DNA from: Neocallimastix lanati (nom. inval.)
Lineage: Eukaryota; Neocallimastigomycota; Neocallimastigomycetes; Neocallimastigales; Neocallimastigaceae
Reading direction: 5' to 3'
NCBI GenBank assembly: GCA_016946835.1
Contig: JACVTC010000523.1
Location: forward strand, 1 to 17,500
Length of the DNA: 17,500 nt
The translations under genes and the position numbers were made by a program. This document shows, piece by piece, positions 8,753 to 16,715 of this stretch. Each line of letters starts with the position of its first letter. The first letter of the stretch is position 1. The notes under the pieces were generated by a model. That model made no database searches, was not told the DNA's origin, and saw only the letters and a list, made by a program, of their open reading frames with translations.

Positions 8753-9980
8753 ATTTATTATTTATTATTTATTATTCATTCATTAATTATTAATTTATTA
8801 ATTATTTATCTATTTATTATTTTTCAATTATTTATTTATTAATTATTTATCTATTTATATATTATTTATTATTTATTTGTTATTTGTTATTTATTTATTA
8901 TTCATTATTTATTAATTATCCATTTGTTTATTTATTTATTTATTATTTATTATTTTATTATTTATTATTTTATTATTTATTATTAATTATTTATTATTCA
9001 ATTATTTATTTATTAATTATTTATCTATTTATATATTATTTATTACTTATTATTCATTCATTATTTATTTATTTATTTTATTTATTTATTTATCATTCAT
9101 TCATTATTTATTTATTATTTATTATTTATTATTCATTCATTAATTATTTATTTATTAATTATTTATTATTCATTCATTAATTATTTATTATTAATTATTT
9201 ATTATTCAATTATTTATTTATTTATTAATTATTTATATTTATATATTATATATTATTTATTATTTATTTATTATTCATTATTTATTTATTATTTATTATT
9301 AAACAATTATTTATTTATTATTCATCTATTTATTTCTTATTTATTATCTATTTATTTATTATTTATTATTAATTATTTATCACTGTTTATTTATTATTTA
9401 TTATTATTTATTATTTAATTATTTATTATTTATTATTAATTTATTATTTATTTAATATTTATTATTCATTAATTATTTATCTATTATTTATTTATTATTT
9501 ATCATTGTTTATTTATTATTTATTATTTATTATTTATTATTATTTATTATTTATTAATTATTCATTTGTTTATTTATTTATTTATTTATTTATTTATTAT
9601 TTATTTATTATTCAATTATTTATTATTCAATTATTTATTTATTTATTTATTAATTATTTATCTATTTATATATTATTTATTATTTATTTATTTATTTATT
9701 TATCATTCATTCACTATTTATTTATTTATTAATTATTTATTATTCATTCATTAATTATTTATTATTTATTATTTATTATTCATTCATTAATTATTTATTT
9801 ATTATTTATTTATTATTTATTATATATTTATTATTTATTATTTATTTATTATTTATTTATTATTTATTTATTATTTATTTATTATTTATTTATTATTTAT
9901 TTATTATTTATTATTAAACAATTATTTATTTATCTATTATTTATTATTTATTTATTATTATTATTAAACAATTATTTATT
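8753..9980 (-). repeat. TAAATAA-type satellite, T-rich strand (right block)
   Basis: Same satellite in the opposite orientation. It holds two tandem copies of a unit of about 615-642 bp: ATTAATTATCCATTTGTTTA near 8911 recurs near 9553, and the AAACAATTATTT mark near 9301 recurs near 9916 (and 9967). Bases about 9840-9905 are about six regular 11-bp units (TTATTATTTAT). The conceptual peptides rich in I, Y, L and F are not genes. Confidence 0.88.
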
Positions 9981-10446
9981 AATTGTTGGAATACGAATTA
10001 TATAATTTTTATTTGCTTCATAAGTTCCTAAATTTATGGTTTTGTTTTGCCTTTTCTTCGTTTTCAAGGTTAAATAAACTTTGCCATTTCTGGATCTAAG
10101 TATACATTTAATTCCATTTTTAGTTAATTTTATTCCACTTAAAAGGTTTTTATTGACTTGATTTGAGTATAATACATTTTCAAGTCTTATAGCAATACCA
10201 TTGATGGTTCTTTCATATGTTCCGCACCTTCAAATTTACATAAAGAGTCATTCGCACATTTCTAATTAATGTTTTCTTTTCCAAAGTTCATTAGGATAGA
10301 TTTATCATTGGTAATATGTTAGGAGGCACAAGTATCAAAAGTCCAAACTACATAATTATTAGAATGATTTGTGATATTAGAAATTGATGGTTCACATTGT
10401 TATTTGTTCTTTCAATATTTTGATTTTCATCCATTATTTCAATTGA
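9972..10446 (-). pseudogene. copia protease region remnant (element C)
   Basis: Downstream of gag, the minus strand reads a degenerate protease. The active-site word is DTCAS (10322-10336) in place of the normal D-T/S-G-A-S, so the essential glycine is a cysteine, and a stop follows at once. Recognisable later parts are HITNDKSIL, a KFEGA segment and a GIKLTKNGI segment matching the protease-to-integrase spacer of element B. There are further stops and at least one frameshift near 10230. The reading ends at a TAA (9972-9974) exactly where satellite begins, just before the place where the integrase zinc motif should start. Confidence 0.8.
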
Positions 10447-10458
10447 ATCCATATTCTT

Positions 10459-11472
10459 TCAATACATGGCCTTTAAATCCTCGAATGAGAGTTCTTCTTC
10501 TGATTTTGGTTCTTCATATTCTACGTTGGAAATGTATTTGTTATTCTTATTATTTCTATTATGATAACTCTTGCTATGCTTTCCTCTTCTGCTGTCATTC
10601 TTGACTTTTTGTGAGTTTTTGTTTGTATTATTATTTTTACATCTATTTGTAAGATTATTATGCCTGCATTCACTAGTAGTATGACCTGGCTTATTGCATA
10701 TGTGACAATACTTACTTTTTGTTGATCGATAGTTTTCTTTTGAAAGATAAGAGATTTCTTTTTGTCCTTGATTGTCAATGAAGTCTAGTTCAATGAGCTC
10801 TTCTTTTATATCAATATTTTTATTATAATCAACAGTGCTATGAAGATAGATTTGGAAGTTTATTTTGTTTTCGACTTCCGTTAAGAAATTTTCAACAGTT
10901 TCGGTGCCGTCTGGATGGATTTGGTCTTTTAAACTTCTTGGAAACGAAAGATAAAGGATTCTAATCTTCTCCCAAACTCCAAGATCTGCTTTATTTCTTT
11001 CCATAATATCAAATATTTCATTGATTTGGTTTATTACATCCTTGCATTCCATAAGATTCTTAGCCCTTAAAGAGTACATCTTCTTAATCCAGTATTGAAT
11101 ATCGGCAGATTTTTCGTTGCCATGTAATGATTTTAGTTTCTGTATGATTTCAAATGTAGACTTCAGATTTTTAATGTATTCCAGAATTTCTTTAGATACA
11201 TTGGTGATCAGTATAGTACTTGCAAGCGCATCACAGGCCTCGGCGTCTTCAATTCGTTTTTCAATTTTCTCGGCTTGTTTCTTGATTGATTCATTATTCA
11301 AATTATTTGCTTTTAGTTCCTTAAAGTTTTCTTTGAGGTTGCCTATTAAGTCGGTTTCAGTGTAATTTAATATTTTCTTCGACTTAAGAACATTGTCAAT
11401 GAGGAATTTCCATTCATCAAAATTGGTATTGTTAAGGCGTTCATCTGATTGGAGTTTAATTTCTTGAGACAT
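10459..11472 (-). CDS. gag: copia Gag (element C), intact 337-residue frame
   Basis: The ATG lies 24 bp downstream of the primer-binding site. Residues 1-215 resemble copia Gag of the UBN2 type (NNTNFDEWKFLIDNVL near the start, helical and lysine/glutamate-rich). A CCHC zinc knuckle is at C256, C259, H264, C269 (CHICNKPGHTTSEC), followed by a basic, asparagine-rich stretch and an acidic tail EEPKSEEELSFEDL. Gag would form the particle and bind RNA. The frame ends in TGA shortly before the protease; it is not clear whether this is natural or a nonsense change. It shares the MSxE-like start and knuckle with element B but is otherwise diverged. Little decayed compared with the protease behind it. 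Confidence 0.92.
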   Translation of the reverse strand: MSQEIKLQSDERLNNTNFDEWKFLIDNVLKSKKILNYTETDLIGNLKENFKELKANNLNNESIKKQAEKIEKRIEDAEACDALASTILITNVSKEILEYIKNLKSTFEIIQKLKSLHGNEKSADIQYWIKKMYSLRAKNLMECKDVINQINEIFDIMERNKADLGVWEKIRILYLSFPRSLKDQIHPDGTETVENFLTEVENKINFQIYLHSTVDYNKNIDIKEELIELDFIDNQGQKEISYLSKENYRSTKSKYCHICNKPGHTTSECRHNNLTNRCKNNNTNKNSQKVKNDSRRGKHSKSYHNRNNKNNKYISNVEYEEPKSEEELSFEDLKAMY

Positions 11473-11496
11473 GTCGTTTGTTTTTTCTTAGAGTAT

Positions 11497-11511
11497 TGAG
11501 ACTCTTAATCT
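11497..11511 (-). promoter_or_regulatory. Primer-binding site, tRNA-Lys(CUU) anticodon arm (element C)
   Basis: Minus-strand AGATTAAGAGTCTCA, the same 15 bases as in element B, in the same position between LTR and gag, although the flanking leader sequences differ. Conservation between two diverged elements supports function. Confidence 0.75.
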
Positions 11512-11797
11512 ATTATAGATTGAAATATTTTAATTAAGTTTTATTATTAAATTTTATTTATTATATTATATAATAAGGTAATTAAAAGAAACATAAATTT
11601 TATGAAAAATTTTTGTATATTTATACTTTTTACAAATGTGGCATAACTAAACAAATAACGAATTATGTTAAAACACATGTCAATATAGCATGTGATCAAT
11701 TCTATGATATATGGGACTTTTATGGGGAGAGCGCGTGGAGAGAGCGTATTTCGGAACCGCACGTGAATAGATATAAGCCACATATTTTTTGAGAACA
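11512..11797 (-). repeat. 5' LTR of element C
   Basis: It ends at the primer-binding site. Bases 11565-11701 match element A's LTR at about 92 percent by eye. A start at TGTTCTC (11797) is proposed because all LTRs here start TGTT; there is no second LTR in the window to confirm it. The upstream part contains a GC-rich patch (about 11713-11764) unlike anything else in the window. Confidence 0.7.
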
Positions 11798-12134
11798 TGA
11801 ATTTTATTATAATTTTTACAGTATTTTAAATTAATGTAAATTATTATATTTCCATATAATAAACAAACTTTATAGTTAAAAAATAGTATAAAAAAAATTT
11901 TATTAAATATGAATATGGCGAATTAAATAAATTTGTAAACCATCAATATTATTGAAATATATCACATTTCAAATATTTTTAATAATTATTTTTTCAAAGA
12001 AATTATATGAGCCATTTTATTTTAATGTCTTAAATATTATACTTATAAATAAAAATTTATATAATTTATTTATTAATTTATTCATTTATTTATTTAATAA
12101 TAATATTTAATAATATTTTTTTTGCAATTAGGTT
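11798..12134. other. Unassigned A+T-rich spacer between elements C and D
   Basis: No coding sense, no LTR match and no clear repeat in about 340 bp, apart from a short satellite-like run near 12064-12115. It may hold the eroded 5' end of element D (leader, LTR and N-terminal gag), but I see no sequence that shows this. Confidence 0.5.
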
Positions 12135-12980
12135 ATGGATGTCATTCCAGACATCATATTCTTCAATACTAGAGAGATATCCAAAATGGAAGAGAACAAA
12201 TTATTCCTAGTTGAATCCCAAGACAAAAATAGGAACAAAAATTCTAAGGTTATCACAGCAAGAAAAAGAAAGAATGGTAAATGCTTCAGCTGTGGTACCT
12301 TTGGACATTACTCTTACGAATGCAGAAATAAAGTCAATTATAGATTCAAAAGGAAACTATTCAAAAAGAACCTCAGAAAGAGTTATAGTAACAACATTCC
12401 AAGTACCTCCAATAATATTAGGAACAAACATAAGAATCAAGTGAACGCCATTGAAAAACCTCAAGATATCTTCGAAGATTATAATACCGAAAATTGGATA
12501 TTACTAAATTGTATTACAAACGTTGTTAGCAATAACCATAATCCCCAAAGCCACATATCATAATGAATAATGGACTCAGGCGCTTCCATACATATCACAA
12601 GATGTATTAACTTACTTACTGATATTAAAAAATGTAATGAAGAAATTATTCTCCCAAACGGTAAGACAGTTGTTGCCTCCGCTTAAGGTAATTTTAAATG
12701 ATATATTGAAAGTTCAAAACTTATATTAAAGAACGTGTTCTACGTCGATAGCATAAACAAAAATATAATATCAGTTACCAAGCTTATTCAACAACACTAT
12801 AAAATTATATTTTTCAATTACAATAACAAACCTTATTTAACCATTTACAATGATTCTGGCAAAAGAATTTCCAACGTCAGTTCAAATGTAAAATGTTCCT
12901 TATGGAGCAGATTACAATTACAAAAAAAAAACAAAAAAAAACAAAAACAACAAAAACAACAAAAACAACACTATCAATAA
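12135..12980 (+). pseudogene. copia gag C-terminus and protease (element D), nonsense-ridden
   Basis: One frame is kept throughout. It gives a CCHC knuckle (CFSCGTFGHYSYEC), a basic stretch, the acidic DIFEDYN segment, then MDSGASIHITR, the intact protease active site, and the spacer KNVFYVDSINKNIISVTKLI. Four in-frame stops interrupt it: TAA 12561, TGA 12564 (tryptophan expected before the protease), TAA 12684 and TGA 12699. The end runs into a lysine/glutamine-rich AAC/AAA repeat and a stop at 12980. The main N-terminal Gag domain is absent. Keeping one frame with only substitutions contrasts with the slip-type breaks in element B. Confidence 0.83.
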
Positions 12981-13364
12981 TAATACTCTAATGAAATTTA
13001 TTTTTATTAAAAAAATTCTTTTATTAATCTCTTTATTATAAAAATTCTTTTTATTAGTTATTAACTGCAAAAATAGTTAATAACAACTACATTTTTTTAA
13101 TAGAATAATTTAACATGTATTTATATTTTTTCTTAATTATATTATAATATACTATTTCTATTTATTTAAATATATATTCAATATAAAATAAACAAAAAAC
13201 TAATCTAAAATTAAATAAAGTTAAAAAAAACTAAAACTAATTCAATAAGCTTTTTATTCAATTTGTTTTGACTCAAATTGAATAAGTTCTTATTTATTAT
13301 TTATTTATTATTCTTTTATTATTAATATTATTAATTATATATTACTATTTAATTTTATGATTAT
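12981..13364. other. A+T-rich block interrupting element D, first part
   Basis: Non-coding A+T-rich sequence with poly-A and poly-T runs and one perfect hairpin (13254-13285). It separates the protease spacer from the integrase zinc motif. I see no LTR, no terminal inverted repeats at its edges and no target duplication. Confidence 0.6.
13254..13285. repeat. 12-bp perfect inverted repeat (hairpin)
   Basis: TTATTCAATTTG and CAAATTGAATAA flank the 8-base loop TTTTGACT. There is no T run placed as in a bacterial terminator and the context is eukaryotic, so function is unknown. Confidence 0.7.
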
Positions 13365-13558
13365 TAAACTAAACTAAAATTAAACTAAACTAAAATTAAA
13401 CTAAACTAAAATTAAACTAAACTAAAATTAAACTAAACTAAAATTAAACTAAACTAAAATTAAACTAAACTAAAATTAAACTAAACTAAAATTAAACTAA
13501 ACTACTAAATTAAACTAAACTAAAATTAAACTAAACTAAAATTAAACTAAACTAAAGT
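13365..13558 (+). repeat. 16-bp minisatellite, 12 units
   Basis: Twelve tandem copies of TAAACTAAACTAAAAT. The ninth (13493-13510) is 18 bp long with ACTACTAAAT, and the last ends AAAGT. The others are identical, which points to recent expansion or homogenisation. The unit is itself two TAAAC plus one TAAAAT. It does not match a telomere repeat I know. Confidence 0.93.
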
Positions 13559-13756
13559 TTAAATTATTTAAAAATTAATCTTATATTTTTAAATTATATA
13601 TTATAAAAATATAAATTTATTATTAATTTTCATAAATCAATTAATTTCATAAATTAATATATTTTACATAATTTAATGCATTAGCATTATTTTGTAAACG
13701 TGAATTACATTAAATAATTTAATGTACAAAATAAATTAATTAATGTACTAAAGATA
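13559..13756. other. A+T-rich block interrupting element D, last part
   Basis: About 200 bp of A+T-rich non-coding DNA with short imperfect repeats such as AATTTAATG/TTAATGTAC. I recognise no feature. Confidence 0.5.
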
Positions 13757-14694
13757 TTGATCATATCTTTACATCAAACACCAAGAACATCTTTACTTTA
13801 TGGCTATCAACCAAGCCAATTTCAAACAAAAGAACTAAAACACGACAAAATCTTGTTGATGCACCTCTCTACTCTAAACAAACTAGGCAAAATTAATTTA
13901 TGGCCCAGACGCCTTGGCCGCTTCAACATTAATCCTATTAAAAATAAACTATTAAAAATTAATATCAAATATAAATGTCTAATATGCTCTCAATCAAAAC
14001 AAAAAAACTCACCTCATCGGAAATCAAACAACAGAGCAAAAGCTCCCTTTGAACTAATCCACATGGATCTCGTGGGTCCAGTAGTAGAATCTATTCATTC
14101 CAATAAATATTTCCTATCCATCCTTGATGATTATTCTCATTTCGGCTGGGTCCTCTTCATCCAAAATTAGAGTGACACTTTCGAAAAGTTTACATTATGG
14201 GTCAAATCCAATGAAAATATATTTAATAAAACCATCACTTACATTCGTACTGACAATGGTACGGAATTAATTCAAATATTTCTGTTCAACAGTTCACTGT
14301 CCCCCATAATCCTCAACAAAATGGGAGAGCTGAATGATTTAATGGCACCCTCATAAGTTCAGCTAAATCTCTACTTAATGATTCACAACTTAGTAAAGAA
14401 TTTTGGGAATACGCAGTAGACACTGCCAATTACATACACAATCGTATTCCCCACTCTGGCATCAACAATAAAATCCCTTTTGAATTTTTATTCAAAACCA
14501 AAATGGATTATTCGCATTTTAAAGTCATCGGGTGTAAGGTCTTTTTCTTTGTTCCTAAATCACAGCGAAACAAATTCGACAATAATTCTCTTCCTGTTAT
14601 CTTCTTGGGTTATCACCAATTAACTAATTCCTATAAAATTCTGAACATCGCTAATAATAAAATCGTTCTCTCTCGTTCAGTCGAATTCTTCTAA
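13757..14694 (+). pseudogene. copia integrase (element D), stops and frameshift
   Basis: From about 13890 the copia pre-integrase and integrase are readable. The zinc motif begins LWPRRLGRF, so both histidines of HHCC are replaced (P and R), while the CLIC cysteine pair remains. Catalytic Asp 1 is in HMDLVGP (14066-14068), Asp 2 in IRTDNGTE, Glu in PHNPQQNGRAE. Breaks: TAG 14168, a one-base loss at about 14267, TGA 14335 (arginine expected after NGRAE), and TAA 14692. The tail GCKVFFFVPKSQRNKFDNN and the FLGYH word are typical of copia. The segment 13757-13860 before the zinc motif (with SLLYGYQPSQF) does not match the other elements here. Confidence 0.85.
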
Positions 14695-14958
14695 GATACT
14701 CCGGAAACTCCAAAATATCTCGCCAAGTTCCTAGAAATATCCCAAACTTTATGCCAATTTCCGAAATCAGGGGGAGCAACACCTATATGTTAAACAAGTT
14801 TAATAATTTTAATAACTTTTCTTATGATAAACAAAACTCGCATCGACAAATCGACAACAGCATAAAATAAATTATAACAATGAAGACAAAACAAACGACA
14901 CAACCACCGAATTAAACCAAATAAATCCGGGAAACGTAGCGATAATCAAAAACTCAAA
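14695..14958 (+). other. Integrase-RT linker remnant (element D)
   Basis: Degenerate linker between the integrase and RT homologies. Several frames give short fragments with N, K and T, but no frame stays open. It is much shorter than the asparagine-rich linker of element B. Confidence 0.6.
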
Positions 14959-15602
14959 GAACCAAATGACTTTGATGACATCTTTAACCTACCCGACAAA
15001 AACGACTGGTTAAAAGCCATAATCGAGGAACTTAAGAATATGGAGAAACTTAATTTTTCAATACCACTAACTCCTTACCTAGTGGTGCCAATATCATATC
15101 CTGCAAGTGGGTACTAAAATACAAAAAAGACGCCGATGGGAATATCATAAAAAGAAAGGCCCGTCTAGTAGCTAGAGGCTTCACTCAAAAGTATGGAATA
15201 GATTATACCGACATCTTTTCCCCCACATTAAAACTAGACTCACTACGAATTATCATTGCTCTCGCAGTACAAAGAAACTACCGAATAATGCAAATTGATG
15301 TTAACGCCGCATACTTAAATGCCGACCTAAATGAAGACATTTATATCAAGGCACCGAAGGGACACCCGATGGACAACAAAGGATTCTTAAAACTCAACAA
15401 AGCCCTGTATGGATTAAAGCAGGCAGGCCGAGAATGGAACGAGACACTGAACAACACACTCAGAAAGATGGGCTTCCGAAGATTAATTAGTGAACCATGC
15501 CTATACATCATGGAAATCGAATCAAAAGAGATTCTATGTATTGTAGCAGTCTACGTAGATGATATATTACTGATAGGTAAAGAAAAGAAATTATATATGT
15601 AA
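14959..15602 (+). pseudogene. copia reverse transcriptase (element D), frameshifted
   Basis: Homology begins in frame 1 with FDDIFNLPDKNDWLKAIIEE, shifts near 15055 to frame 3, and reads CKWVLKYKKDADGNIIKRK, ARLVARGFTQKYGIDYTDIF, QIDVNAAYLNADLNEDIY, KALYGLKQAGREWN and the YVDD box at 15552-15563. It is lost in an A-rich run just before the TAA at 15600-15602. The methionine at 15288 is internal. Catalytic residues are intact. Differences from A and B (NAAYLNA against KAAYLNA or KSAYLNA) show a separate family. Confidence 0.9.
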
Positions 15603-15616
15603 AAGAATAAATTAAA

Positions 15617-16482
15617 GTAAATTTTAGTATTAAAGATATAGGTGATATTGATTTCGTCATTGGAATAAAATTTAAAAAATATTACGATGGATATTTCATG
15701 CAACAACGAGGTTACATAAAAGAATTATTAGTTAAGTTTAAACTAAAAGATTGCTTACCTGTTAAAAACCTGAAACCCATTGAGAATCTTAGTTTAAGAA
15801 AAAGAAAGTGCGACGAAACATTACACAGAAGCGCCATCGGAAAATTAATCTATATAGCTGTTTGTACTAGGCCTGATATAATGTTTGCGGTAAGCAGGGC
15901 TGCCAAAAAGAATAAGAATTCAACTTTAGAGGATTGGGCCAATATTGAACGAATATTCAAGTATCTGAGTTATACTATAAACTACGGGATAAAGTTCACA
16001 ATGGAAAGGTCATTGAAGGTATATATAGATGCAGACTACGCAGGCGACACCGAATCGAGAAGTCAACCTCTGGATTCTTGATGATAATTAGAAATGCGCC
16101 AACTAGCTGGTATTCTAAGCTGCAGAAATGTGTAGCAACATCTACTGCTGAATCAGAATATTATGGTGTTAGTGAGTGTGCAAAACATAGCCTATGGTAC
16201 ATGAACATATTAAATGAATTGAATATAAATACAAATTTCGTTACAATTAACATTGATAATAAGGCCGCAATATACAATTGCCAGAATCAGTCAATAAACC
16301 CAAGATCAAAGCATATCGACATCAAATATCATCACATAAGGGACTTAATTAAGGAAAATAAAAAAAAATTAAAATATATTAATTCTAAAGAAAATCTAAC
16401 TGATAGATTTACAAAGTATCTTTGTAACTCCTTAATGGACAAATTTAGAAATTCACTACTTACAGAAATGAAAGATTATTGA
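15617..16482 (+). pseudogene. copia RT C-terminus and RNase H (element D), frameshifted
   Basis: Frame 2 from 15617 reads DIGDIDFVIGIKF, AIGKLIYIAVCTRPDIMFAV and YIDADYAGDTESR. A one-base loss near 16061 ends that frame in TGA at 16079-16081 and moves homology to frame 1, which reads RNAPTSWYSKLQKCVATSTAESEYYGVSE, INIDNKAAIY, RSKHIDIKYHHIRDLI and ENLTDRFTK, to TGA at 16480-16482. These are the RNase H core and tail of a copia pol. The frame stops about 40 bp before the polypurine tract, unlike element A where it runs into the LTR. Confidence 0.9.
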
Positions 16483-16518
16483 GATAAATCTCACGTACCT
16501 TTACGGATAGTTAGATTT

Positions 16519-16527
16519 GAGGGGGAG
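16519..16527 (+). promoter_or_regulatory. Polypurine tract (element D)
   Basis: GAGGGGGAG directly before TGTTAAACG, identical to the tract of element B. It would prime plus-strand synthesis. Confidence 0.85.
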
Positions 16528-16715
16528 TGTTAAACGATAATATTAATGTATCGAACATAATATCTACCAATCATATTTTACATACAAATAAAGCAAGAAA
16601 AGAAAATTACAAATAGTTCATAAAAATGTAGTTACTTTTTCATATAATAAAATAAAATGTTATATTAATATTACATATTTTATAAGTGTACTTTTATAAT
16701 TTTTGTGTTAAAAAA
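16528..16715 (+). repeat. 3' LTR of element D (right end approximate)
   Basis: It starts TGTTAAACG after the polypurine tract. It shows no clear match to the LTRs of A, B or C beyond TGTTA. Its end is not defined because it runs into satellite near 16715 and no 5' LTR is present. Confidence 0.65.

Larger units (their letters stand above)
2385..9355. repeat. Large inverted repeat of satellite, interrupted by element B
   Basis: The left arm (2385-2884, continued at 8575-8752) and right arm (8753-about 9355) are inverted copies. Specific shared marks support this beyond base composition: the run with CAAATGAATAATTAATAAAT, the ATATATAAATAGATAAATAATT word, the ATGAATGATAAAT word, and the AGAAATAAATAGATGAAT...AATTGTTTAATAAT block all appear in reversed order on the right. 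The centre is at about 8752/8753. Near the centre the two arms are more diverged. Element B lies inside the left arm. Confidence 0.82.
9972..11797 (-). mobile_element. Ty1/copia retrotransposon C, 5' half only
   Basis: On the minus strand: LTR, primer-binding site, an intact gag and a dead protease region, then the satellite. Integrase, RT, RNase H and the 3' LTR are missing. The LTR relates it to element A, whose preserved part is the complementary 3' half, but A lies in the opposite orientation over 8 kb away. Confidence 0.88.
12135..16715 (+). mobile_element. Ty1/copia retrotransposon D, old and split
   Basis: In copia order on the plus strand: gag zinc knuckle, protease, an A+T-rich interruption (12981-13756), integrase, RT, RNase H, polypurine tract and 3' LTR. 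The 5' LTR and N-terminal gag are missing. It carries more stops and frameshifts than A, B or C, and its catalytic motifs are more diverged. It could also be two different old elements side by side, because similarity breaks at the interruption. Confidence 0.85.

Noticed and set aside
9505-9754. Two overlapping hydrophobic frames
   Set aside because: Satellite translated in two frames; both give the same type of low-complexity peptide.
11117-11365. Plus-strand 82-codon frame
   Set aside because: Antisense of the well supported gag of element C.
11547-11798. Minus-strand 83-codon frame
   Set aside because: Translation of the LTR of element C; no conservation expected, and the LTR match explains it.
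12115-12135. Splice acceptor (T run followed by CAATTAG) before the gag fragment of D
   Set aside because: The T run and AG fit a 3' splice site by chance in this composition; no donor or upstream exon could be found.
12211-12444. Second frame overlapping the gag knuckle of element D
   Set aside because: Out-of-phase shadow; the CCHC motif is in the other frame.
13254-13285. Transcription terminator or MITE end
   Set aside because: Only a short hairpin, with no target duplication and no second copy seen in the window.
13365-13558. Interstitial telomere repeat
   Set aside because: The unit TAAACTAAACTAAAAT and its complement contain no TTAGGG, TTTAGGG or other G-cluster telomere motif that I know.
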